Assembly: GCA_963682025.1 (NCBI GenBank)
Contig: OY821519.1
Location: 5,462,668-5,526,667, forward strand
DNA: 64,000 bases
Direction of reading: 5' to 3'
From: Cordilura impudica
Lineage: Eukaryota; Arthropoda; Insecta; Diptera; Scathophagidae
Shown here: positions 34,683 through 46,919 of the stretch, piece by piece
Layout: each line of letters begins with the position of its first letter
How positions within the stretch are numbered: position 1 is the first letter of the stretch
Translations under genes and position numbers: made by a program
Notes under the pieces: generated by a model
Database searches by the model: none
Told to the model about the DNA's origin: nothing
The model's input: the letters and a program-made list of their open reading frames with translations, nothing else

Positions 34683-36689
34683 CTAAAGCATCTGCAAAAT
34701 GAAACATCAGGTTTACCTATATCAAAAATTAATTGCTAAAAGACTGTTACCATATTAGCTATTTAAATATATTTAAAGTTATTTAAGATGAATTGCAATT
34801 AAAAATATTATCAAATTTAATTTTATTTCCAATTTTAATTTTTATTTCTGTTCAGTTTTAAAGCATTCAAAATTAATGCTAAAAAAAATTGGAGTAAATT
34901 ATACACTCCCATTTCCGCAATGCTTATACTGATAAATAGTTTTCATATGTTTGCCAAGACAAAAACTTAAAACCAAATAGAGATAATTTCATAGTATATT
35001 ATAAAAACAAAAACAAAATCAACACGGACTTCATACTTCTCAAAGAAATTATCCCAGAGAAAAACACTTGTTCTTCATAAAATATTTTTGTCACTCTGCC
35101 AAAACCAAGAAAGTCACACATTCAAAGTAAAAGTTTTGATAACTTTTATATTGTCATGAAGTTTGTGTGTTAATATTTCGACTGTTGCAACACAGCAGCC
35201 ACCACATTTTACAATTTAATTGTAATGTTGTATGCAATGTTTATTATAACAAAAAATAAATTAAAGCAAAAGCCATATTACAGAGCAAATGTATTGAATT
35301 TTTGTGTATGAAATTAAATTAGGCCAAATTTTAGCAAAAAAAAAACTGTTTTATATTATATGAATATATTACAAATAAAATAATCATTGTAATTATATAT
35401 TTACAAGCATAGACCAATTTTTTGTTTTATCCAGCATACCAAAACTGTACAGGATGTATGTAACAAGGAAAGATTATAGAAGGTGAACTATAAATCACTA
35501 CAATTACTCGTATGCCAAAGATATATGGTTAAAAACACTCTTGCTTTCATAAATAAGTAAACTACTTTCATGGTGTATGTTTCTTATTCGGGGTATCATA
35601 AATACAAAGTACAGCAAATAAATTTCGATTGGGTAATTTCCTATGATTAAAGAAAAACCATTCCACTATAGTAACCATATAATGCAATACAATTGGAAAT
35701 TAATACCCCAAGTAGCTAAACAAATGAGTGGAAAAATAAAAATGGCAGACAAAGGAGCTGAAGAACAAAAGGGTTTTTAAGAAAAGAGGCGCACTCTTAA
35801 TAAAGTGAATAAGAAATAATACACAAAATAAATTATTTGTTTAGATGGAGTAAAAAAATATGGCGTATTTTTGCTTTAAATATTATATTCGTGGTTTTCA
35901 GAAAAAAATAAATTTCCATATTGCTGCAATTTTAAACAAGCTAGTTCCTACAAATTTTCCATTTTTATTTTTGACTCAAGTCATAAATATATAATTTAAA
36001 AAAAAAAACAAAAAATGATTATTTGAATTCAAAATTTTCGTACGGTTTTGTTCGTCTTAAGAGCGGTAAGGTTTTAAAACTTTTTTTGCATTTTTGTTTC
36101 TAAATTTAAAACACGACCAGAGTATTGTATCAAAATTTCAACAAAATTGGAGCAAACAAACGAAGATACAGCGTTTTAAATGACCGTCCTCATACGGTTT
36201 ATCGTACACAAATTAGTTTTTAAGAAACTTTAAATCGATTTTCTCGCAAATAACATGTTTGAAGTCCGTGAACGTCATAACTCAAAATCTACTTGACCGT
36301 TTTTTTTTTTAATTTTATACACTAACTATACATAAATTTCACCAGGTAATCAGGGTTTTTTTTATACCATTTTTTCCCAAAAATCGTGTTTTTAAATTCA
36401 AAATGCTGCCAAAAATAGAAAAAAATACTAAAAAAAACTCTTCGTGAATACGTATTTTAATTTTTTATTTAACATGATCCGGTAACGATTTATGATGTTC
36501 ACCGCAACACAACTTTTTTTTCGTGGCGCCTCCGGATATTCGCTGTCTTTCAAAGACATATCAAATGTTATAGTATGACGTGTATATTATATGAATAACC
36601 TAGCAATTTTCATATTTTAAAAAACATTATGAAAATACGCATTATTTAGCATTTACCCCCCTCCCCCTTTATATTAAATCCTGTCACTC
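34683..36689. other. AT-rich region, no gene seen
   Basis: No coding frame. The part from about 36050 to 36660 (GAGCGGTAAGGTTTTAAAAC, CGGTTTATCGTACACAAATT, GTGGCGCCTCCGGATATTCG) is more complex and may be transposon arm sequence, but I find no partner in the window. Confidence 0.4.
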
Positions 36690-38355
36690 CTAAGAGGAGC
36701 ATAGGGCCACAACAAATTGCTTCCATCTCCGTCTGTCTGACGCTAGACCTTTCACTTCATTCCAACTCATTCGCGTAGATTTGATGTCTTTGATGAGCGG
36801 TCTTTTCCACGTATGTGGAAAAGACCCACGAGATCCTTGTGGGTTCCAGTCGATTGCTTTTCTGGTTATGTCGGAAGGAGGTTTCCTCAGCGTATGGATA
36901 ATCCAGTTCCATTTGCGACGGGATATTTCTTTACCAATAGGCGTTTGGCTGCACAATATCCATAACCGATCGTTGGTAATTACCTCAGGCCACCTTATTC
37001 TGGGCAAACGGCGGAGACATCGGTTCACAAAAACTTGGAGATTGTTTACGAGCCTGGGAGATGCGTTCCACGTTTCGCAACCGTAGAGCAAAATGGAATT
37101 GACATTCGAGTTGAAGATTCTGATTTTTGTTCGGCGGGATAGCACTGTCGAGTTCCAGATATTTTTTAGAGCGCCGAATGCCTGACCAGCCTTTTTTACC
37201 CGGTTTAGGATGTCATCATCGCTGCCTCCATTAGTTGTTATTATGCTACCCAGGTAGCAGAAAGACTGTACGTTTTCGATTGAGTTGTTGTTGATCTCAA
37301 ACGGTGTATCGATGTTTGTATTTATACGCATAGTTGTAGTTTTCTGTATGTTAATTTCGAGCCCAGCCCTGGAGGCAAGCGTACTTAGCGCATTCAGCTT
37401 TGCTTTCAGATCTTCGTATTTGTGTGCTAGAAGACAGATGTTGTCTGCATAGTCCAGACCATCCAGCTTTCCTTGCAACCCCCTTTGTATGCCTTTTTGG
37501 TTGCTCATCGCCTTAAGCATAATGACATCGACGACTAGGTTGAACAAAGTGGGTGAAAGAACGCAGCCTTGTCGAACGCCGGTTTTGATATTGATCCGAT
37601 TGCTGAGCTGATTCTCATGCAGCACGCTGCAAGTTGCATCTGTATACAGATTTTTTATTAACGTAACGATTCTTTCCGGCACGCTCTTGCAACGCAGTGC
37701 CTCCCATATGGTCTCATGTCGTAGCGTATCGAAGGCTTTGGTGAAATCGATAAATGCTATATAAAGAGGCGAGCGGAATTCGACGCTTTGCTCTACTATA
37801 ATTCGTAAGCTATTGATGTGATCAACACATGATTTGTTCACTCTGAAGCCAGCTTGTTCTTCACGAAAATGCGGCGATAATGCGTTGAGAAGCCGCTTGT
37901 TAATAATGTGTGCTATTACTTTGTTGATAGTGCATAGAAGAGTGATTCCTCTCCAGTTGTTGCAACATGAGATATCACCTTTCTTGGGGAGTTTCACTAT
38001 CACTCCTTGTTTGATCTCATTGGAAAGTGTGCTGTTCTGCCACAAAGACTGTATAACGGGAAGCATGAGGGTTGCGCTAGAGAGTGGGTCCGCTTTGAGA
38101 AGTTCAGCTGCAATGTTGTCAAAACCCGCTGCTTTGTTGTTCTTAAGTGCTCCAATGCTTTCAGCAACCTCGGAGACAGACGGATATGCAGTCTGTATGT
38201 CATCGTTGGCGCTATGGCTTGCGCAGTCGCAGATAGAGGTAGTGGTTGCTATGTCCGATGAAAGAAGTTTAGTGAAGAACTCCTCCCAAGTTCCCCTCTG
38301 TCATTTCGTACCGGTTTGCTGGATGTTCTGGCACGGTTGCTAAGAATCTCGAAGT
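36690..38355 (-). pseudogene. Non-LTR reverse transcriptase, 5'-truncated, YADN
   Basis: Coding begins inside the RT at about 38355 (ILSNRARTSSKPVRNDRGEL, shift, WEEFFTKLLSSD) and continues AVAESIGALKNNKAAGFDNI-like into the 458-codon frame from 38066. Motifs: VIVKLPKKGDISCCNNWRGI, EEQAGFRVNKSCVDHI, LYIAFIDFTKAFDTLRHE (motif A), GVRQGCVLSPTLFNLVVDVI (motif B), GLDYADNICLLAH (motif C, second Asp replaced by Asn), LEINIQKTTTM and CYLGSIITT. The C-terminus reads GCETW, RRLPRIRWPEVITNDRLW and MSWNEVKGLASDRRRWKQFV before the stop. The C-terminal layout recalls RTE-type or related LINEs; the clade is uncertain. The endonuclease is absent by truncation. The long open frame with a damaged catalytic motif suggests modest age. 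Confidence 0.82.
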
Positions 38356-39140
38356 GCTGTATTCACAAAAGCAAAAAGAAATGATTTTTTATCCTCTTTA
38401 AAGTCATAGGGTGAAAATATTCAAAATAGGGAACAACGGGGAAATATTCTGGCACTATGACCTGAAAGAAATCAATGGCTGCAATTTTTTGAAATTTATG
38501 AGGGCTCGACTTTGAGGCCTTTCAATTGATATACAAGATAAGGTTGCTCTTAATTCAGAATATATAAAAAAATACACTTTTCAAAAAAAGTGCAAATAAA
38601 ATGCGACATTTTTTGTCAGAAAAGAATATGACATTAGTTTCGTCCATAACACGTTGCAACAGCCATTCTGGGAGCTGAAAAATTTTTAAGTAAGGAATAA
38701 GGGACTAGATAAGTGGAGTAACACCTTCAAGGGCTTTGCCGTTCTCAGGCATATCTTTTTTATGACTTTTTTGCTTAGTTTTTCAGTTATAACTCAAAAA
38801 CTGTTGATGATTTCTGATTTCATTATTCAGCAAGTAGCTTGAGGAAATCAAATAGGACTTATTTTATAGAATGAAAGTCCCAAAATATTTAGTTTTGCCC
38901 CTTTTTTAATTAAATTTGTGAATAAAATGACATATTCACAGGACGTATGATACCACTGTGAAACAAATAAATACTTATTGTAAAATGGACTTTTGACTAA
39001 AACTTGGATTCTACTACCAAAGGGAATGGTGACTAATATTTTTATGGGCCTCAAAATTTTCTGAAAATCAGTGGGCCTTGGGGATACCGCTTATTTATAA
39101 ATGGCAATAATATGGCTATGACTACGTTGAATAAATTTTA
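38356..39140. other. Probable transposon-derived sequence, no gene
   Basis: No coding frame; phrases such as TTTCAATTGATATACAAGAT and TAAGTGGAGTAACACCTTCA look like transposon arm DNA, but no partner was found. Confidence 0.35.
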
Positions 39141-39540
39141 TTTACATTTGATGTGAAAAAAAATCAATTTGTCCTGCACTATATTAGAAAAAAATTAGGA
39201 AAAACATTTTTTTTTTTATTTTTTCCAACATAACTTACAGGGACTCCAAATTTTTTACTAATGACATGAGATAAAGCTAATCCTATAGTGATAGACATGA
39301 CATTCGGCAATATTTGTAATCCAATACAATACAGTAAAAGTTGTTCATTATTCATAAAAATATTCTATATTATGCAGACGGACCTGACCAACATATTTAC
39401 CATTAGAAATATGAGAAAGTATTGTTGTTATTAATAATTTGGGGCAAAAAGCAGTCGTGACAGACATGACAACAAGCAGACATCATTTTAGAGGATGTTT
39501 GTAAAATATAGAAAAGTTCTGAAGTTATTTGCTCGACAAA
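39141..39540 (+). repeat. Dispersed repeat carrying GTGACAGACATGAC
   Basis: Shared with 57490-57740: GCAGACGGACCTGACCAACA, TATTTACCATTAGAAA, ATTTTAGAGGATGTTTGTAA, CTGAAGTTATTT. GTGACAGACATGAC is at 39457-39470 and a one-mismatch copy (GTGATAGACATGAC) at 39288-39301. Confidence 0.75.
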
Positions 39541-39544
39541 TAAA

Positions 39545-40097
39545 AACAAATAAGAAAATTATAGTCGGTCTAGACCGGCTGTACGATACCCTATACCAAA
39601 CGTTTAGAGAGCCCATCTTTTAGGCCCAAAATTGTATATAGAAAATAAGCACAAACAAAATTTGAGTGGCATTGTTATTAATTTGTTTTCTTTGAATATG
39701 AAAAAGTTCATATTGGATGCTATATTTATATGGACCGAGCCCGACCATATTTAGTGAGGTCACTTACCATATACAAACCAAATTTGAGAAAAATCTGTGC
39801 AATAGTTTTGTTTTTTGACAGATTTCAGTGAAAATGGGAAAGCAGCTCTATATGGGGCCTCTGATTAAGAGTTGTCCTATAGGTATTATTTTTGGACTAC
39901 TGATTAATGGATATAATAAACACATACAAACCCAATTTGATTGAGATTTATATGATAATTTGGATCTTATGGCAATTTATGTTGATTTCATAGGGGTCAT
40001 TTGTATGGGGACTAATTCTTAACATGGACCGAACGTGGCCGATGGAAGCTTATCTACCAAATTTCATCAAAATATATTCATATTTGCGACCTGTAGT
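39545..40097 (+). repeat. DINE-1-like family 1, 3'-truncated copy
   Basis: It starts near CAAATAAGAAAATTATAGTC with AGTCGGTCTAGACCGGCT and runs to TTTGCGACCTGTAG, then stops before the GGAC tract. Confidence 0.85.
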
Positions 40098-40199
40098 CTA
40101 GTAATTAAATAATTTTTAAGGGAATTTTTTTAAAACAATAGTAAACGTCATCTAAGTATTACTTATAGCAATCAACAGCACTCAACTGCAACTATAAAA

Positions 40200-40621
40200 A
40201 TATTCATTATTATTTATTATTTCAACCGGTTAAGTATTAATTTTTTTGTTTTTTATTTTTCATTTTTCGTTTTTCATTTTTTATTTTTATATTTTTTTTA
40301 TTTTTCATTTTTAGTTTTTCATCTTTCATTTTTATTTCTCGTTTTTCATTTTTCATTTTTTATTTCACATTTGTCATATTTTTGTTTTTCATTTTTAATT
40401 TTTTATTTTTAATTTTTGATTTTTCATTTTTCATTTTTTATTTTTCATTTTTAATTTTTCGTTTTTTATTTTTTATTTTTCGTTTTTTATTTTTTTTTTT
40501 GACTTTTTATTTTTGATGTTTTATTTTTATTTTTGATTTTTATTTTATTTTTTTTTTGGAGTTTTAATTTTCCATTTTTCGTTTTTCACTTTTAATTTTT
40601 TATTTTTCATTTCTCATTTTT
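40200..40621. repeat. TTTTTCATTTTTTA-type low-complexity tract, left part
   Basis: Continuous run of five- to nine-base T blocks separated by CA, CG, A, GA and similar. The same composition resumes at 41393, so a DINE-like copy has inserted into it. Confidence 0.9.
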
Positions 40622-41392
40622 TATACCCTATACCACTAAGTGGTTTGGGTATAATGACTTTGTGCTGCTGTTTATAACAACCAAAAATATTTGACCCAGA
40701 CCCATCTTTAATTATACCGATCGAATCAGAATCACTTTCTGAGTTGATTTAACAATGTCCGTCCGTCCGTCTGTGTGTCCATGTAAACCTTGTAATCAAA
40801 CTGCAGGTCGCAAATATGAATGTGTTTTGATGAAATTTGGTATATAAGCTTTTATCGGCCATGGGATGAACGTTATTGAAATTGGTGAGAATCGGTCCAT
40901 GTTCAGACCTAGCCCCTATAAAAATTACCCATATGAAATCGACATAAATTGCCATAAGATCCAAATTGTCATATAGATCTTACTCAAATTGGGTTTGTAT
41001 GCGTTCATTACAACCATTAATGAGCAGTCCAAAAATGATCCCTTTGATGCCATATAGAGCTGCTTCCCGATCTTCACTTAAATCTTTTAAAAAACAAAAA
41101 TATTGCACTGATTCTTCTCAAATTTGGTTTGTATATATATTTGCAAAATACAAGAGACTTTACCAAACATGATCAGGATCGGTCCATTTTTGGACCTAGT
41201 CCCTATATAGATATAGCATCCGATATGAACTTTTTCATATCTGCAGCCAAAAAAATTAATAAAAATCCCACTCAAATTTGGTTTTTCCTTATTTTCTATG
41301 TCCACTTAGTTGGGCCTAAGAGATAGGGTTTCTAAACGCATGGTATAGGGTATCGTATAGTCGGTCTAGACCGACTATAATTTTCTTACTTG
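40622..41392 (-). repeat. DINE-1-like family 1, complete inverted copy
   Basis: Inverted relative to 10254-11040: it opens TATACCCTATACCACTAAGT, has the CCGTCCGTCCGTCTGTGTG tract near 40760, and ends CCGACTATAATTTTCTTACT, TG. It sits inside the pyrimidine tract. Confidence 0.9.
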
Positions 41393-41630
41393 TTATTTTT
41401 CATTTTTTACTTTTTATTTTTGATTTTTTAGTTTTTTATTTTTGATTTTTATTTTATTTTTTTTCTTTCAGTCTTAATTTTCCATTTTTCGTTTTTAATT
41501 TTTTATTTTTAATTTTTAATTTTTCATTTTTATTTTTCATTTTCGATTTTTCTTGTTTTAATTTTAATTTTTCATTTTTCATTTTGCATTTTTAATTTTT
41601 TCTTTTTCATTTTCCATTTTAAAACAGGTT
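41393..41630. repeat. TTTTTCATTTTTTA-type low-complexity tract, right part
   Basis: Continuation of 40200-40621 on the far side of the inserted repeat. Confidence 0.9.
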
Positions 41631-43143
41631 ATTATATATCATAATTTTTCCACCAATTTTGTCTTACGGCTCACATATTACGCTGTTTTTGTGATTGTAT
41701 TGTGAAGTAGAAATTTACCCCCCTGCGCGTATAGATGTTTACACATAAAAAAATTTTTTTTGTTAACCCCTTAATTTATTTTTGGCTTATAAATTTACAC
41801 CCCAAAAATAATTTTTACTACAATTTTTTTTTATTTAACATTTTTTGTCCAAGAAATTATTTTTACTTGAATATTTTGATTTTTTTTTTCATATGGAATC
41901 ATTTGATCAGACAACTTGCTGAATGTTAACAATTTAACTTTTCGAATTTCGTGCCACTGTAAACAAATGAAAAAAAAAATGAAAACAATTTTCATACTTG
42001 TATTTAATATGCTTCCAATACAGGGACGTTATTCAAGAACCGTAGTTGGCAACTGTTTTAGTGAAAGGGATATTGTAGTAGTGGAGTATAAGCATGTGTA
42101 TTTTTATGCGGTTTTAACAATTTAATATATTTGCATAGCGAAAGGAAACAAAAAATTGCTATAATCAACGAACAGCTTCATACAAAAAGACAAACAAAAT
42201 AATAATAAAAGTAGAATTTTTACACATATAAAAATCAAGTACATATCCATTCATACTCGTGGTTTACCACAAATGCCAGTCGAAGTGATATATTTGTCAA
42301 ATAGTGTTGTCGTTCGTAAATTTTTCAGATGTTATAGAGAAAAAGAGCTTAAATTTGTTTAAAGGCAAGTGTATAGATGAGCGAGTGTCACTAAAACACA
42401 ACTGGCGTCATTAGTTAAAGTCGTTGTTGGATGGCAATATTTTAAGTTGCCAATGTCTTTTTGTTTTGCATTTTATTCTAGTTTGTCACACTGCCATCAC
42501 TGCTAGTACATTGCTGATTTTGTACTACGACAACTGCTTCTGATACTGCTGCTACTTCATATACTTTTTACAATGGTGTTCGGATTTAAAGTGATTTTGT
42601 AGGTGACAAATGTGAATGGGGTTTCACAGTTAAACCACAATTAGTTTTCTTTTTTTTACGGAGCTAATTAGTATTTTTTAAAGAATTGAATGTATATTTC
42701 ATTGCAATTGGTATTAAAAGAAAATTTTATAAAAAAACACATAATGAGATAATATTTTATTAGATTTTAAATAAGCCAGCTTTTGCTTAAATAGTTTATA
42801 TTTTGCAATGGAATAAAAATTAAAGAAAAAATAATTTAAAAATATTCTGTCAAATAATTACCTAGAACTTGTCATTAGAAATCGTATCTTCGGTACTTTA
42901 TTTGGTTTAGTGAGTTGAGTTTTTTCGGATATCCATTCGGAAAGACAAACTCTCAATAATCAATATTATGTGGACGTTATGAGAGATAAAAGAGATAGAA
43001 TTCTTGGACGTTGCAACAGTGCTCAAATATAGAGTCGTTTCTAAAGTTTTTGTCAAAATCGTAATAAATAGCATTTAATAGGCAGCAGGGTATTATTTCC
43101 AACAACTTTCTCCTTTCCCAGATTTTAAATTAGCACTCCGTCG
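41631..43143. other. Non-coding region left of the Transib
   Basis: AT-rich with a GC-richer part at about 42390-42600 (CAACTGGCGTCATTAGTTAA, CACACTGCCATCACTGCTAG, ACTGCTTCTGATACTGCTGC). No gene, intron signal or repeat recognised. It ends with CGTCG, the Transib target duplication. Confidence 0.4.
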
Positions 43144-43182
43144 CACAGTGGCGCCCGTAGAGCAAACGAGGTTGCAAAAATA
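43144..43182 (+). promoter_or_regulatory. Left Transib end, 23-RSS-like
   Basis: Heptamer CACAGTG (identical to the V(D)J consensus heptamer), 23-bp spacer 43151-43173, then GCAAAAATA, which matches the nonamer ACAAAAACC at six of nine positions. Expected to be the transposase binding and cleavage site. Confidence 0.85.
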
Positions 43183-44042
43183 AAATTTTCATGTGCGCCA
43201 ACGAAATATTGAATAAACCCATGTTATGGGAAACTTTTCAGCGATTTCAAATATGCTACTCTTAATAATATCGCTTATTTAGTTTAGAAGATATAACCGT
43301 TCAAAGTTGACCGACCTTCGGTTTTCAAAAAAACACACAATTTTTAGTCAATTTGTTGCTATTTCAGGTGTAATATCATGAAAAATAGTTAACGAGTTGC
43401 CTTATTTTTTGTTTATATTGATTGATGTATTTATTAAATGTATAATGATAAAGAAAAAATTAACTGTTTGCTTTGTGTTTCTCCTGGGAAATCACTATTT
43501 AAAAACTATCCGTTTTTTCACTATTTTTCAAATTTGACGGAAAATAAAAAAAATCGATATTTTTCTATATTTGCCATATTTGCAAAACATGTTCTTTGCT
43601 TATTTCTTTACATAATTCAAAAGGTTTTATCTGCCCGTACGTGCCCGTTTGGCTTCTAGAGGTAAAAAAAGTTTAAAAAGACATGGTTGCAGATATTGTA
43701 TGGCGTGCATCCCTTACATATTTTGACTGACAGTAGTTTGATCTAATAGTTTGAAAATTGCATTTTAAGTCGGTTGTCTACCTGTCAGCCTCTGCCAAAG
43801 TCTACTTCCAATATTCTGTTACAGACACAGGATGCACAAAAAACAACTCATTGAAATTCGCAGGTACGCACCTCACTTAAAAATTACTTTGGAGTACAAA
43901 TGGTCAAGAACAATATTGACTTATGGTCCCTCCAGGTAGGCACAAATCTTATTTAAACACGAACATAATATCAAAATTGCGTAATTCAGCCTAAATGCAT
44001 ATGTATGCAGGGAAGAGGTAAATTTTTAGGCATGCCTATATA

Positions 44043-46131
44043 TTGCAAAATAAGCATAATGCCTTTATTAGACTACGAATGAAAGTTGGCGCAACAAGCA
44101 CTGAAACCATGGCGTTAAACAATTTAAGTACTGAAAACATGGCGTTGAATAATTTAAAATTATTTGAACTGTTTAGAAGGTCAACCGCACCAAAGTTTTT
44201 CACGGAAACTGCTTTAGAAGAACTTGATAGCTTATACGGAAATATTGAGAGAAGCGAAATTATAAGAAATAATTTTTAACTAATATATGCAAATATTAAG
44301 GCAAAATGGGTGAAATCTAATCAAACCATTCAGAACTTCAACTCCAAATACGAGGACTGGCTTAATGAAGACACCATCCTGGATATATTGGCAGTAGAAA
44401 AACCCACCACATCAACTAGAGGAGCAAAAAGAAGGCCAAAAAAAAGTATTGAGGAGTGTTCAATTTTCACAAGAAAGAGGAAACTGGCCGATGTCACCTA
44501 TGACTTGACCACGAAGCATTTATCGGCCGTGCTGTCTATTAAATATACAAAGGATAGTGAAAGAGTCAGGTCGCAGATTACAAAATCTGTTGCTGATGCA
44601 AGCCCACTGCGACTAAAAAGGATTAAGGAAAGCATTCCCACGCCCACAAACGCACACATTAAAAAGTATGGTTACGAAGAAGCCTTGGCCTTGTTTATGG
44701 ACTTACAACTTTCCAAAAAAAAATATGAGATACTACGGGCATCCTTGATGCGACACGGTGCTGACGTTTTACCAGGATACAAGCATAATACGCAAGCCAA
44801 AATAAATTCACTACCACTGCATAGGGAGTTTACGGGAGTCTCTGTGAAAGCCAATCTGCAGGATCTCATGGGCCATACAGCAAAACGGTTGTTGGAGAGT
44901 CTTCCTGAAAATGAGGTGAAAATTCTTCCTGAGAAACTGGCATTGATCAGCAAATGGGGTTGCGATCGATCATCCGGACAAAGCGTTTATAAGCAAAGGA
45001 TATCTTCCGATGACGCTAAAATATCGGACGGAAATATGTTTATGGCATCTGTTGTTCCTTTGCGGCTAAAATCTGATGTTTCCCTACACTGGAAAAATCC
45101 ACGTCCGTCATGAGTGCATTATTGCCGACCAATAATGTTTCAGTTTGCAAGGGAATCGGCAGAACTCATAAGGACCACGGTGAAGGACATTGAAGAACAA
45201 ATAAGCAAGATTAAGCCTACAAAGCTGCAAATTGGAGAAGGAAAATATATTGAATGCAATTACGAGTTCCATCTGACCATGGTTGACGGAAAAGGCGTAA
45301 ACGAACTGACAGGAACAACCTCAACATTGTCATGCCCGATTTGCAAAAAGATTCAGAAGAACTTTGATAATTTAAACGATTCTACAAACGAGGAGAATTA
45401 CGAATATGGAATGTCACCATTGCACGCAAGGATAAGGTGTATGGAGTTCTTGCTAAAACTGGCGTATACCCTACCACAAGAGGAGGAAAACTTCGATGCA
45501 AGTACATCAATAAAGGATAAGGAAAAGAAGCAAATACAGGATGCTTTTTTTAAACAAGTTAGACTAAAAGTAGACTGTCCCAAGCACGGATACGGTAACT
45601 CAAACGATGGAAACACTTCTATGAGATTTTTTGAAAATGATGAGGTAGAACTAGAATCACTGGAATTGACAATCAAATCGTGAAAGATTGGGAACGATCT
45701 TGAATGTTTTAAACTGCAAAGAAAATGTCAATTCTACAAAATATGGAGAATATGCATCGAAAACTGAATCTATTTTAGCATAAATGTATCCACAGAAGAA
45801 GTTGACCCCGACCGTCCATAAAATATTGGCGCATGGCAAAGATATAATTGAGTACCAGTCTTTGCCAATTGGAGAGCTTTCTGAAGAAGTACAGGAGTCT
45901 CTTAACAAATTTTATAAAAAATATAGATTGCAGAACACATTCAAAGCATCAAGGGTAAGGCAAAATGAGGACCTCTTCAACATGTTGGCAGCATCTTCCG
46001 ATCCACTTATTTCTTCCCTGCAGCATGCGGAGTCACGAATAGATTTAGAAAATAATTATAGTTTAGAAATGATTAGTCTTTTAGATATACCTTCTCTTAC
46101 GAATTGTGATGAATATTTTACAGAAAATTGA
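44043..46131 (+). pseudogene. Transib (RAG1-like) transposase, broken
   Basis: Blocks in order: an N-terminal region (44043-44279), TAA at 44277, in-frame continuation NIKAKWVKSNQTIQNF; basic patch RGAKRRPKKS; KWGCDRSSGQS with the first catalytic Asp (aligned by me to RAG1 D600); WKNPRPS, TGA at 45111, HYCRPIMFQFARE; MVDGKGVNELTGT; zinc pair CPIC; GMSPLHARIRCMEFLLKLAY; DCPKHGYGNSNDGNTSMRFF with the second Asp (cf. D708). Two frameshifts follow near 45650 and 45690 and a TAA at 45781, then TPTVHKILAHGKDII with the H-x4-H zinc pair (cf. RAG1 HKTLAH), and LPIGELSEEVQESLNKFYKK with the Glu (cf. E962). So the D, D, E and C2H2 positions are all retained despite about five lesions. The assignment is supported independently by the ends and the duplication. 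Confidence 0.92.
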
Positions 46132-46394
46132 AAAAATAAATTTAAAAAAGAAATAATTTTTTTTTAATTTGTTGGGTAACCCTACAGAAAAAAAAGAAAA
46201 ACAATCTAAAAATCTAAAAATAATTTTTTTTATTTACCATAAAATTGAGTTTTCTACAAATTTAACTTTGATAACCCATAAGTAGGCCAACACAAAGCGT
46301 AGTACCCTTTCCGAACGCTCATTTCATAGGCTGAACAGTTATCTATCATATGCTGTTTAAACTGTTCAATTATGTTATTCGGTTCAAAAGATAT

Positions 46395-46432
46395 GATTTT
46401 TGCAGCGAAAAAACTCAAATGGCGCCACTGTG
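46395..46432 (-). promoter_or_regulatory. Right Transib end, RSS-like
   Basis: Reading inward on the minus strand: CACAGTG, a 22-bp spacer (46425-46404), then GCAAAAATC, seven of nine against ACAAAAACC. The first twelve bases match the left end exactly. Confidence 0.85.
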
Positions 46433-46437
46433 CGTCG

Positions 46438-46915
46438 TTCGACTAAGTGGAAGCCATAAATATAAAATCACTGAAGAAGTCAATTTTCATAACGCAATAT
46501 TCTACTTAAAAAGGTTTTGCCATGAGATTGTGGGTTGAAGTCGAAAAAATACATTTTAATGATTTCCGGTTTTAATATGACAGAATATATTAACTTCAAC
46601 AATCTATCTGCGCTTCTGTTTAAAAAGCTGTTAATAAAAAACATTGTCTTGATTATAAAAAGCATATCGAGATTAAACGAAAATTACAATAATTGAAATT
46701 CTTTATAGAAAAAAAGCTCTAAAATTTATATAACATAGATCACTCCTAAAACGATGAAATTGTTTTTGTATTTTTTTGCGTTCAAGTCCACGAACAAAAT
46801 TGCATTAATTAATTTCAAAAATTTTCATATTCTGTATTTTTTTTTTATAAAATTTTCTGATAATGCTGTGTCAGCGACATCTTAACAAATAAATATTTTA
46901 TGTCCATGTAGAATC
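46438..46915. other. AT-rich spacer, no gene seen
   Basis: No coding frame before the hAT-like remnant; no TAGG-type element end found. Confidence 0.4.
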
Positions 46916-46919
46916 TACA

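Larger units (their letters stand above)
43144..46432 (+). mobile_element. Transib DNA transposon with RSS-like ends and CGTCG TSD
   Basis: CGTCG flanks both sides (43139-43143, 46433-46437), the 5-bp GC-rich duplication typical of Transib. Both ends begin CACAGTGGCGCC reading inward. The single gene, a RAG1-like transposase, lies at 44043-46131 on the plus strand. Length is 3289 bp, usual for the superfamily. Exact end symmetry and a perfect duplication indicate a real single insertion, not a composite. The gene carries stops and frameshifts, so the copy is non-autonomous now. Confidence 0.95.

Noticed and set aside
36781..38343. Plus-strand frames opposite the RT
   Set aside because: Antisense shadows of the minus-strand RT gene, without motifs.
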